From Segniliparus rugosus ATCC BAA-974 (GTDB taxonomy: Bacteria; Actinomycetota; Actinomycetes; Mycobacteriales; Mycobacteriaceae), in NCBI RefSeq assembly GCF_000185725.2, contig NZ_KI391954.1, positions 248,001 to 312,000 of the forward strand: a stretch of DNA of 64,000 nt, in the 5' to 3' direction. Below the pieces are notes generated by a model. That model had not been told where the DNA came from. It saw only the letters and a program-made list of their open reading frames with translations, and made no database searches. The translations under genes were made by a program, and so were the position numbers. Numbering within the stretch: the stretch's first letter is position 1; each line of letters starts with the position of its first letter. This document shows, one piece after another, positions 55,522 through 64,000 of this stretch.

Positions 55522-56623
55522 GGGTTCCCTGGTCCTGGCACTCCTCGCAGTGCTCGTTCCTGTCCCGGCCCTCGCGGACGAGGCGGGGCCGGAGAAGATC
55601 ATCGTGGACACCGACTTCGCGACCATGCTGGACGACGGCCAGGTGGTGGCCATGGCGGCGCAGTTGCAGGCGGAAGGCAAGGTCGATCTGCTCGGGATCA
55701 CCGTGGTGACCGGGGACGAGTGGCGAGACCAGGAGATCGCCGAGGCGGTCAAGGCGACCGAGCGGCTCGGGATCGGCGACACGGTCGGGGTGTACCCAGG
55801 GGCCGACTACCCGCTCGACCACGGCAGCGCCTCGGTCGCGGCGGACGCGGCCGCCCTCGCGACGGGGGACGGGTTCGTCGGGGCTTGGGGCACGAAGAAA
55901 CCGAAGTCCGAAGCCGACCTGGTCCCGCCGCCGGACGGATTCGCGGCGCGTGTCGCCCCCCGAGCCGAACGCGCCGTCGACTTCATGGCCGACCAGCTGC
56001 GCGCCCATCCGCACGAGGTCACGATCGTCGCGATCGGGCCGCTGACCGATCTCGCGCTCCTGGCCAACGCGCATCCCGAAGCCATCCCGCTCGTCAAGCG
56101 GATCGTCATCATGGGCGGCGCGTTCGACGCGCCGGGGAACAGCACGGCGAAGGCCGAGCTGAACTGGTGGTTCGACCCGAAGGCGGCGGACGAGGTGCTC
56201 AAACTGCCGGTTCCGGCGGTGATCGCCCCGCTCGACTTGTCGAACACCGTGCCGCTGACGAACGAGGTCTACCGGCGGATCGCGTATCCGCCGCGCCCCA
56301 CGGCAGTCACCGGGCTCTACCGCGAGATCGTCGGCGCGGGCTTGAACGGCAGCGGGGGATACGAGGAAGATCCCGGCTACACCCAGCCGCTATGGGACGA
56401 GCTGGCGCTGGCGTACGCGGTGGATCCGAGTTTCGCGACCGAGCGGCGCGTGGTGTGGCCGACGGTGGGCACGAAGACAGGGGCGGACGACGGCTCCGTT
56501 TCCTACAGCGCGCACCCCGTCGCGGGGCGGCGGCCGGTGACAGTGCTCACTCAATTCGACAACAACCGGTTCTACGACTGGTACGTCGATCTCATGACCA
56601 GGCCCGTCCCCGTCACGGGGTAG
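55511..56623 (+). CDS. secreted inosine/uridine-preferring nucleoside hydrolase
   Basis: This 370-residue N-ribohydrolase cleaves nucleosides to base and ribose. It has a signal peptide ([22 protein letters not shown]), so it acts outside the membrane. The calcium-binding motif reads [16 protein letters not shown], close to the canonical DTDxGxDD but with Ala in the Gly position; [23 protein letters not shown] and [11 protein letters not shown] are typical. GGAAG precedes ATG 55511 inside whiA. Its place between whiA and gap is unusual, as these are often adjacent, and suggests salvage coupled to this operon or a later insertion. Confidence 0.88.
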   Translation: MKTKGSLVLALLAVLVPVPALADEAGPEKIIVDTDFATMLDDGQVVAMAAQLQAEGKVDLLGITVVTGDEWRDQEIAEAVKATERLGIGDTVGVYPGADYPLDHGSASVAADAAALATGDGFVGAWGTKKPKSEADLVPPPDGFAARVAPRAERAVDFMADQLRAHPHEVTIVAIGPLTDLALLANAHPEAIPLVKRIVIMGGAFDAPGNSTAKAELNWWFDPKAADEVLKLPVPAVIAPLDLSNTVPLTNEVYRRIAYPPRPTAVTGLYREIVGAGLNGSGGYEEDPGYTQPLWDELALAYAVDPSFATERRVVWPTVGTKTGADDGSVSYSAHPVAGRRPVTVLTQFDNNRFYDWYVDLMTRPVPVTG

Positions 56624-56654
56624 GGGTGTCTGCATGGCGCGCGGAGAAAACCAC

Positions 56655-56660
56655 TAGGCT
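56655..56660 (+). promoter_or_regulatory. candidate gap operon -10 box
   Basis: TAGGCT followed by about 53 nt to GTG 56714, with AAGGAG at 56701-56706, so this would be a leadered transcript. Confidence 0.4.
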
Positions 56661-56683
56661 AGGCGGCGTATCCGCATCACTGA

Positions 56684-57733
<1,050 letters not shown>

Positions 57734-57749
57734 GAAGGGGTTTCGACGC

Positions 57750-58979
57750 ATGGCGATTTCCACGCTTGAAGACCTGATCGCGTCCGGAGTCTCCGGGCGC
57801 GGCGTGCTGGTCCGTTCCGACCTGAACGTGCCGCTGGACGGCCCCGCGATCACCGACCCCGGCCGGATCATCGCCTCGGTCCCGACCATCAAGAAGCTCG
57901 CCGAGGCGGGAGCGAAGGTCGTGGTCGCCGCGCACCTCGGCCGCCCGGACGGCTCCCCGGACCCGAAGTACTCGCTCGCCCCGGTGGCGGCCGAGCTCGC
58001 CGAACGGCTCGGACGGCACGTCCAGCTCGCGGGCGACGTGGTCGGCCAGGACGCGCTCGCGCGTTCGGAGGGCTTGACCGACGGCGACGTGCTCCTGCTG
58101 GAGAACGTGCGCTTCGACCCTCGCGAGACGAGCAAGGACGACGCGCAGCGCGAGTCGCTCGCGCGCGATCTGGTCGAGCTGGTCGGCGAGGACGGCGCGT
58201 TCGTCTCCGACGGCTTCGGCGTGGTGCATCGCAAGCAGGCCTCGGTCTACGACGTGGCCAAGCTCCTCCCCGCGTACGCGGGCGACCTGGTCGCCGTCGA
58301 GGTCGGCGTGCTCCAGCGGCTCACCGAGTCCCCCGAGCGCCCGTACGCGGTCGTGCTCGGCGGCTCGAAGGTCTCGGACAAGCTCGCCGTGATCGAGAAC
58401 CTGGCTCCGCGCGTGGACACGTTGGTGATCGGCGGCGGTATGGCGTTCACGTTCCTCGCGGCACAAGGCCACTCGGTCGGGGCCTCCCTCTTGCAGGAGG
58501 ACCAGATCGAGAACGCCAAGAGCCTCTTGGATCGCTACGGATCGGTGATCAAGCTCCCCGTCGACGTGGTCGTCGCGGACAAGTTCGCGGCGGACGCGCG
58601 GACGCAGAACGTCGCCGTGGACGCGATCCCGGACGGCTGGATGGGCCTGGACGTCGGCACGGCGACGCACAAGTTCTTCGCCGCCGCGCTGCTGGAGTCC
58701 GGCGGGTCGGGAGCGGCGAAGACGATCTTCTGGAACGGCCCGCTCGGCGTGTTCGAGTTCCCGGCGTTCTCCTGGGGCACGCGCACCATCGCCGGCGCGA
58801 TCGTCGAGGCGACCGCCATAGGCGCGTTCAGCGTGGTCGGCGGCGGCGACTCCGCCGCTGCGGTGCGGACGTTGGAGCTGGGCGAGGACGACTTCTCGCA
58901 CATCTCGACCGGCGGCGGCGCGTCCCTCGAATTCCTCGAGGGCAAGACCCTGCCCGGCATCGCCGTGCTCGACCGCTAG
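57750..58979 (+). CDS. pgk: phosphoglycerate kinase
   Basis: The 409-residue two-domain kinase transfers phosphate from 1,3-bisphosphoglycerate to ADP. Signatures are [28 protein letters not shown], the [17 protein letters not shown] substrate segment, [17 protein letters not shown] and the nucleotide-binding [12 protein letters not shown]. It starts 16 bp after gap with GAAGGGG upstream, so it is co-transcribed. Confidence 0.97.
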   Translation: MAISTLEDLIASGVSGRGVLVRSDLNVPLDGPAITDPGRIIASVPTIKKLAEAGAKVVVAAHLGRPDGSPDPKYSLAPVAAELAERLGRHVQLAGDVVGQDALARSEGLTDGDVLLLENVRFDPRETSKDDAQRESLARDLVELVGEDGAFVSDGFGVVHRKQASVYDVAKLLPAYAGDLVAVEVGVLQRLTESPERPYAVVLGGSKVSDKLAVIENLAPRVDTLVIGGGMAFTFLAAQGHSVGASLLQEDQIENAKSLLDRYGSVIKLPVDVVVADKFAADARTQNVAVDAIPDGWMGLDVGTATHKFFAAALLESGGSGAAKTIFWNGPLGVFEFPAFSWGTRTIAGAIVEATAIGAFSVVGGGDSAAAVRTLELGEDDFSHISTGGGASLEFLEGKTLPGIAVLDR

Positions 58980-58990
58980 AGTCGTCACCT

Positions 58991-59788
58991 ATGACTTCTG
59001 CGGCGCGCAAGCCCCTCATCGCGGGCAACTGGAAGATGAACCTCAACCATTTCGAGGCCATCGCCTTGGTGCAAAAGCTTTGCCATGCCCTCAAACCGGA
59101 GCACTTCACCACGGTGGACGCGTCGGTGCTCGTCCCGTTCACGGACATCAGGAGCGTGCAGGCGGTGGTGGAGTCGGACGGCTTGCCGGTGAAATACGGC
59201 GCGCAAGACCTCTCCCAGCACGACGCGGGCGCGTACACCGGCGAGGTGTCCGGCGGGTTCCTCGCCAAGCTCGGCTGCGCCCAGGTCGTCGTCGGCCACT
59301 CCGAGCGCCGGGCGTACCACCACGAGACCGACGAGCTGGTGGCCGCGAAGGTCAGGGCCGCGTTGCGCCACGGGCTGACCCCGATCCTCTGCGTCGGCGA
59401 GGGCGAGGACATCCGCGACGAGAACGGGCACGTGGTCCATTGCTGCGACCAGCTCCGCGCGGCGCTCTCCGGTCTGTCCGAGGCGGAATTGCTCCAGATC
59501 GTCGTCGCGTACGAGCCGATCTGGGCGATCGGCACCGGCAGGGTCGCGAGCCCGAAGGACGCGCAGGAGGTCTGCGGCGCGCTGCGCAAGGCGCTCGCCG
59601 AGGTCGGCGGCGACAATGTCGCCCGCGCGGTGCGGATCCTCTACGGCGGGTCGGTGAACAAGAGCAACGCCGCAGAGTTGTTGGCGGAGCCCGATGTGGA
59701 CGGCGCGCTGGTCGGCGGGGCTTCGCTCAAGGTCGAGGAGTTCGCGGCCATCATCGCGTTCGCGTCGCTGGCCGCCAAAGCCCAATAG
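58991..59788 (+). CDS. tpiA: triosephosphate isomerase
   Basis: The 265-residue TIM barrel interconverts dihydroxyacetone phosphate and glyceraldehyde-3-phosphate. The active-site residues are present: Lys in GNWKMN (15-20), His in VVVGHSERR, Glu in [13 protein letters not shown] and the phosphate loop [11 protein letters not shown]. It lies 11 bp after pgk. A TAGAGT overlapping the pgk stop, 8 nt upstream, might be a weak internal promoter, but this could be chance. A phosphatase gene converges on it from the other strand. Confidence 0.97.
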   Translation: MTSAARKPLIAGNWKMNLNHFEAIALVQKLCHALKPEHFTTVDASVLVPFTDIRSVQAVVESDGLPVKYGAQDLSQHDAGAYTGEVSGGFLAKLGCAQVVVGHSERRAYHHETDELVAAKVRAALRHGLTPILCVGEGEDIRDENGHVVHCCDQLRAALSGLSEAELLQIVVAYEPIWAIGTGRVASPKDAQEVCGALRKALAEVGGDNVARAVRILYGGSVNKSNAAELLAEPDVDGALVGGASLKVEEFAAIIAFASLAAKAQ

Positions 59789-59806
59789 TCCGGCCGAGCA
59801 GCCCGC

Positions 59807-60613
59807 TTACCCCAGCAGTTTCGCGCGCAGTCGTCCGAGCACCTGCTCGTCGAGGCCGAGCCCGCGCCGCAGGTACTCGTCCACCGTCCCGTAGTCCCGC
59901 TCGACCTGGGCGAGGCCGGTGCGCAAGTAATCCGGGTGCACTTCGAAGATCGGGGCGCGCGCGTTCGCGGCCTCCGGGCCGTCCTGCGCGTGCGCCTGCT
60001 CCAGGCGGACGCGGTTGACCTCGGCGAGGAATTCGTTGCTGAGCAGGTAGTCGGCGAAGATGCCGGATTCGGGCACGCCCGCGATGGACAGCAGCATGGC
60101 GGCGGTCCATCCGCTGCGGTCCTTGCCGTAGGAGCAGTGGAAGACCACCGGGCCCTCCGCCTCGGCGAACGCGTGGAACACGGCGCGGAATTGGTCGCGC
60201 TGCTCCGCTTCGGTCACAAAGCCCCGGTTGAGCCGTCTGAGGGACTCGCGCGCCTCGTCGGGGTCCGGGATGTGCCCGTACACCGCCTGCTCGGCTTGGG
60301 TGCCTGCGCCGAGGACGCTGATGTGCGCGTATCGCGCGCCCTGCGGGACCCGGTCGGGCCTGCGCTCGGCCTCCCACGTCGTGCGCAAGTCCACGACGAG
60401 GGAGACGGGGAGGCCGGCGAGCTGCGCGCCCTCGGTCTCGTCGGGGTCGAGGGTGCCAGACCGGTAGAACTGGCCGGGGCGCAGCGCCTTGCCGCCGAAG
60501 CCGACCAGCGGTCCGGGGTGCCCCGCCGCATCCCGGAAATTCACCACGCTCGTCAGGCTCAGGCGGTCTGGCGCGGCGCGATCCAACGCTTCGAGTGTCA
60601 TGTGGGTCACCAT
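59807..60613 (-). CDS. PtpB-like protein tyrosine phosphatase
   Basis: The 268-residue phosphatase has the Cx5R loop in VVFHCSYGKDRSGWTAAML and the N-terminal SVVNFRDAAG and LRPGQFYRSGTL segments that are typical of PtpB/Rv0153c-type enzymes acting on tyrosine and lipid phosphates. No signal peptide is seen; the M. tuberculosis homologue is exported by an unknown route. ATG 60613 is preferred, with ATG 60601 possible; the frame is open to 60685. It sits on the opposite strand inside the tpiA-secG interval. Confidence 0.88.
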   Translation of the reverse strand: MVTHMTLEALDRAAPDRLSLTSVVNFRDAAGHPGPLVGFGGKALRPGQFYRSGTLDPDETEGAQLAGLPVSLVVDLRTTWEAERRPDRVPQGARYAHISVLGAGTQAEQAVYGHIPDPDEARESLRRLNRGFVTEAEQRDQFRAVFHAFAEAEGPVVFHCSYGKDRSGWTAAMLLSIAGVPESGIFADYLLSNEFLAEVNRVRLEQAHAQDGPEAANARAPIFEVHPDYLRTGLAQVERDYGTVDEYLRRGLGLDEQVLGRLRAKLLG

Positions 60614-60704
60614 AGCGGAAAAAGATTGCGCGCGGGTTGCCCCCCGCTCGCAGAACTCGAGGGGGATGGCGCAGCAGGTCGTCATCTGGGCCGGACGGAT
60701 GGGG

Positions 60705-60710
60705 TAGAAT
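60705..60710 (+). promoter_or_regulatory. -10 box for leaderless secG mRNA
   Basis: TAGAAT, 8 nt before GTG 60719. Confidence 0.5.
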
Positions 60711-60718
60711 AGCCCGCC

Positions 60719-61138
60719 GTGAGGTTAACGCTTGAGATCACCATTCTGGTGAGCAGCTTGCTGCTGGTCCTTCTGGTGCTGTTGCACCGGGGGAAAGGCG
60801 GGGGCTTGTCGTCCCTGTTCGGCGGCGGCGTGCAGTCGAGCCTCGCGGGCTCGACGCAGGCGGAGCGCAACCTGAACCGGATCACCATCTTCGTCGGCCT
60901 TGTCTGGTTCGTCGCGATCACGGGGATCAGCTACCAGATCAAGCTCAAGACCGAGCAGGACGAGCGCAGGGCCAACGACCCCGGCTACTCCGCCGGGATC
61001 GGCGGCGGCATGGGCTCCGGCGGCGCGCCGCAGATGCCCCCCATCGCGCCGCAGCAAGTCCCACAGGAGCAGCCGCCCGCCCCCGCGAACCCGCAGGAAC
61101 AGCAGCCTCCCGCGCCCCCGGCTCCGCCGTCCCGCTGA
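60719..61138 (+). CDS. secG: SecG translocase subunit with extended C-terminal tail
   Basis: SecG is the small non-essential subunit of the SecYEG channel. The first 75 residues are normal: two membrane helices (about 6-22 and 50-68) around the loop HRGKGGGLSSLFGGGVQSSL. The protein then continues for about 64 residues as a Gly, Pro and Gln-rich tail (ending QEQPPAPANPQEQQPPAP and a few more), roughly doubling the usual length of about 77. It starts at GTG 60719. It precedes ppc by 45 bp. Confidence 0.9.
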   Translation: MRLTLEITILVSSLLLVLLVLLHRGKGGGLSSLFGGGVQSSLAGSTQAERNLNRITIFVGLVWFVAITGISYQIKLKTEQDERRANDPGYSAGIGGGMGSGGAPQMPPIAPQQVPQEQPPAPANPQEQQPPAPPAPPSR

Positions 61139-61183
61139 TCGCTCGGGTGGCGAGATGCCCGGCAGCCGGGAATACTGGGCTGT

Positions 61184-63976
61184 GTGACTGACGCGGTATC
61201 TTTGTTCGACCCGAACGATCCGGAACGAATCGCCACCGAGCCGCTGCGCGAGGACATCCGCCTCCTGGGGCGGGTGCTCGGCGACATCATCGCCGAGCAG
61301 TCCGGGAAGCATATTTTCGATCTTGTCGAGCACGCTCGCACCGAGTCGTTCCGGGTGCGCCGCTCGGAGATCGACCGCGCCGAATTGGCGGATTTCTTCG
61401 CGAACGTGGGCGTCGACGAGGCGATTCCGGTGGTGCGGGCGTTCTGTCAGTTCCTGCTGCTCGCCAATCTCGCCGAGGACATCCACACCGAGCGGCGCAG
61501 GCGGGTCCACGTCCAGGCGGGCGAAGCGGCCCCGGACAGCACGTTGGCGGCCACCTGGCGCAAGCTCGACGAAACGCCGCCGGAGGCGGAGCGGGTCGCC
61601 GCCGCGCTCGTGGGAGCGCTGGTCGCCCCGGTGATCACCGCGCACCCCACGGAGACCCGCCGGCGCAGCGTCTTCGAGGCGCAGGGCCGGATCACCGAGC
61701 TTATGCGCTACCTCGACCGGACCGCCCTTGATGAGAGCGAGCGAGAGGAGACGGTGGCCGAGCTGCGACGGCACGTGACCGCGCTGTGGCAGACCGCGAT
61801 CACCCGCCTGTCCCGCGTGCGCATCCAGGACGAGATCGAGATGGGCCTGCGGTACTACCAGGCTTCCCTCTTGGAGATGATTCCGAAGCTGAACTTGGCC
61901 GTGGACCGGGAGCTGCGGGAGCGTTGGCCCGACGCGCGGCCCGCATCGGCGGAGCCGATCGTCCGGCCTGGCTCGTGGATCGGTGGCGACAGGGACGGCA
62001 ACCCGAACATCGACGCGTCGGTGGTCGTGCGGGCGAGCCACCGCGCGACTGCGGTGGTCCTTGAGCACTACCTCAACGAGCTGGTCCTGTTGCAGGACGA
62101 GCTCGCGATGTCGCGCCGCCTCGTCGCGGTGAGCGACGCGGTGGCGCAGCTCGCCGCGCAGGCGGGGCCGTCGTCCGAGTGGCGGGCCGACGAGCCGTAC
62201 CGGCAGGCGCTCTACCGGCTCCGAGCGCGGTTGTCGGCTTCGGCGCTGTACTTGCTGGGCGGGCCGGTCGAGCATTCCTCCGATCCGGAGGGCGCGCCGC
62301 CGTACGCGACCCCGGAGGAATTCCTTGTCGACCTCGACGCGCTCGACGCGTCGCTGCGCGAGCACCACGGGACGATGCTCGCGGACGGGCGCCTCGCCGT
62401 GCTGCGCGAGGCGGTCGCCACCTTCGGCTTCCACCTCCAGAGCCTGGACCTGCGGCAGAACTCCGAGGTGCACGAGCAGGTGGTGGCGGAGCTTTTGTCC
62501 TGGGCTGGGGCGTGCCGGGACTATGCCGAGCTCGCCGAGGACGAGAAGGTGCGGCTCCTGACCGCCGAGCTTTCCACTCGCCGCCCGCTCATCGGGCCGC
62601 ACGCCGTTTTCAGCGAGGTCGCCGCGAAAGAACTGGGGATCAACAGGGCTGCGGCGACGATCATCCGCGCGCTCGGCCCTGCGGCGATCCCGAACTACAT
62701 CATCAGCATGTGCACGTCGGTGAGCGACATGCTCGAAGTGCTGCTGCTGCTCAAAGAGGCGGGGATCTACGACCCGGGCTCCCCGGACGAGCCGCCGACC
62801 TGTCCGATGAACGTGGTGCCGCTGTTCGAGACCATCGAGGATCTCCGCCAGTCCGCAACGACGCTCGTCGCGACGCTGGAGGTGCCGCTGTACCGGGAGC
62901 TGGTGGCGGGCAAGGGCATGCTGCAAGAAGTCATGCTCGGGTACTCGGACTCGAACAAGGACGGCGGCTACCTCGCCGCCAACTGGGCGTTGTACCGGGC
63001 CGAGCTCGACCTGGTGGAAGCCGCGCGCGCGACGGGGATCCGGCTGCGGCTCTTCCACGGCAGGGGCGGCACCGTCGGGCGGGGCGGCGGCCCGAGCTAC
63101 AGCGCGATCCTCGCCCAGCCCCCCGGCGCGGTCGCGGGGTCGCTGCGGCTGACCGAGCAGGGCGAGATCATCGCCGCGAAATACGCGGAGCCGCGCCGCG
63201 CGTATCGGAACCTTGAGATCCTGGTCGCGGCCACGCTGGAGGCCTCGCTGCTCGACGTCGAGGGACTCGGCGAGGAGGCGGAGGAAGTGTACGCGCTCTT
63301 CGACGACCTCGCGGAGCGGGCGCGGGTCGCCTACAGCGCCCTCGTCCACGAGACCCCCGGCTTCGTGGAGTACTTCCTCGCCTCGACCCCGGTGTCGGAG
63401 ATCGGCGCGCTCAACATCGGCTCGCGCCCCGCCTCGCGCAAGCCGACCGCGTCGATCCGGGACTTACGGGCGATCCCGTGGGTGCTGGCGTGGTCGCAGT
63501 CGCGCGTGATGCTGCCCGGCTGGTACGGCGTGGGCACGGCGTTCGAGGAATGGGCAGGGGACGACCCGGCCAAGCTCGGCAAGCTGCGCGAGCTCAACGA
63601 GCGGTGGCCGTTCTTCCGGGCCGTGCTCTCCAACCTCGCCCAGGTGCTCGCGAAGTCGGACCTCGGGCTCGCCGCCCGCTACGCGGAGCTGGTGCCCGAC
63701 GTCTCGGTGCGCGAGCAGGTCTTCGGCGCGATCCAGGACGAGCACGCCCGCACGCTCAAAATGCACGCCGCGATCACCGGCACGAACGACCTGCTCGCGG
63801 ACAACGCGGCGTTGAAACGCTCGGTGTACAACCGTTTCCCGTACCTCGAACCGCTCAACCATCTGCAGGTGGAGTTCTTGCGCCGCTACCGCGCGGGCGA
63901 CCAGTCCGAGCGGGTGCGCCTCGGCATCCATTTGACGATGAACGGCTTGGCCACGGCGCTGCGCAACAGCGGGTAA
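61184..63976 (+). CDS. ppc: phosphoenolpyruvate carboxylase
   Basis: The 930-residue enzyme carboxylates PEP to oxaloacetate, replenishing the TCA cycle. Catalytic segments are [16 protein letters not shown] (His), [31 protein letters not shown] (Lys), [17 protein letters not shown] and the C-terminal ALRNSG, close to the family's terminal NTG. The last 24 bp of the window after the stop hold nothing recognisable. The order gap-pgk-tpiA-secG-ppc is shared with corynebacteria. The start is GTG 61184. Confidence 0.97.
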   Translation: MTDAVSLFDPNDPERIATEPLREDIRLLGRVLGDIIAEQSGKHIFDLVEHARTESFRVRRSEIDRAELADFFANVGVDEAIPVVRAFCQFLLLANLAEDIHTERRRRVHVQAGEAAPDSTLAATWRKLDETPPEAERVAAALVGALVAPVITAHPTETRRRSVFEAQGRITELMRYLDRTALDESEREETVAELRRHVTALWQTAITRLSRVRIQDEIEMGLRYYQASLLEMIPKLNLAVDRELRERWPDARPASAEPIVRPGSWIGGDRDGNPNIDASVVVRASHRATAVVLEHYLNELVLLQDELAMSRRLVAVSDAVAQLAAQAGPSSEWRADEPYRQALYRLRARLSASALYLLGGPVEHSSDPEGAPPYATPEEFLVDLDALDASLREHHGTMLADGRLAVLREAVATFGFHLQSLDLRQNSEVHEQVVAELLSWAGACRDYAELAEDEKVRLLTAELSTRRPLIGPHAVFSEVAAKELGINRAAATIIRALGPAAIPNYIISMCTSVSDMLEVLLLLKEAGIYDPGSPDEPPTCPMNVVPLFETIEDLRQSATTLVATLEVPLYRELVAGKGMLQEVMLGYSDSNKDGGYLAANWALYRAELDLVEAARATGIRLRLFHGRGGTVGRGGGPSYSAILAQPPGAVAGSLRLTEQGEIIAAKYAEPRRAYRNLEILVAATLEASLLDVEGLGEEAEEVYALFDDLAERARVAYSALVHETPGFVEYFLASTPVSEIGALNIGSRPASRKPTASIRDLRAIPWVLAWSQSRVMLPGWYGVGTAFEEWAGDDPAKLGKLRELNERWPFFRAVLSNLAQVLAKSDLGLAARYAELVPDVSVREQVFGAIQDEHARTLKMHAAITGTNDLLADNAALKRSVYNRFPYLEPLNHLQVEFLRRYRAGDQSERVRLGIHLTMNGLATALRNSG

Positions 63977-64000
63977 AGCGCCGGGCAGTACGGCGGGCAA

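Noticed and set aside
58977-58982. TAGAGT before tpiA as a leaderless promoter
   Set aside because: The TAG is the pgk stop codon, the gap is 8 nt, and tpiA is expected to be co-transcribed with gap-pgk; kept only as a remark.

Overview
This is a GC-rich actinobacterial chromosome segment that is almost entirely coding; I found no gene-free stretch above about 300 bp. Several genes point to a mycolic-acid bacterium of the order Mycobacteriales: an Emb-type arabinosyltransferase, the G5/Rpf resuscitation factor RpfB, dTDP-rhamnose (rml) genes, a 13E12-type DUF222/HNH protein, a mycobacterial-type SAM methyltransferase, and gene orders that match Mycobacterium (ftsY-amt-glnB-glnD; rsmI, pabB, metG, tatD, rpfB, ksgA). 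Departures from Mycobacterium order (emb alone, no ispE after ksgA, lipoprotein insertions) suggest a deep-branching relative such as Segniliparus. That genus is an inference; no database search was possible.

Layout. 1-7.7 kb: a partial lipoprotein, glycerate kinase, a hexapeptide acyltransferase with a frameshifted end, an unknown helical protein with rmlB, an Rv2715-like hydrolase, and the rmlA-rmlC pair. 7.7-11.6 kb: envelope and secreted proteins (DUF4349 lipoprotein, DUF1990, a small acidic exported protein, a YoaK-like membrane protein, two tandem secreted paralogues). 11.7-18.2 kb: the SRP receptor ftsY, then the nitrogen-control operon amt-glnB-glnD behind a GlnR-type box. 18.2-24.4 kb: a lone arabinosyltransferase, an aldo/keto reductase, a cyclophilin and a hydrolase with a Cys nucleophile. 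24.4-30.6 kb: a MoxR ATPase/VWA pair, a CMD-family protein, an HTH protein and an fmdB-fmdA formamidase pair. 30.6-40 kb: the rsmI/pabB/metG/tatD/rpfB/ksgA block, with three tandem lipoproteins inserted and an MtrA-type box before rpfB. 40-50.7 kb is the least conserved part: a frameshifted DUF222/HNH gene, serS, menD with a DUF3592 protein, a toxin-antitoxin pair with a defective toxin motif, a lipoprotein gamma-glutamyltranspeptidase, an IDH/IPMDH-family enzyme, a DUF1963 remnant and a methyltransferase. 50.6-64 kb: the conserved chain uvrC-rapZ-yvcK-whiA, a secreted nucleoside hydrolase, then gap-pgk-tpiA, a convergent phosphatase, secG and ppc.

The strongest window-wide signal is transcriptional. 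At about 24 first genes on both strands a -10 hexamer TANNNT (often TAAGCT or TAGGCT) ends 6-8 nt before the start codon, as expected for leaderless mRNAs. This helps to fix starts (for example uvrC at a GTG and the antitoxin at the ATG within its operator region) and reveals a 16-codon leaderless leader ORF in front of rsmI. Starts without such a box mostly have a Shine-Dalgarno sequence or overlap the upstream gene by ATGA/GTGA.
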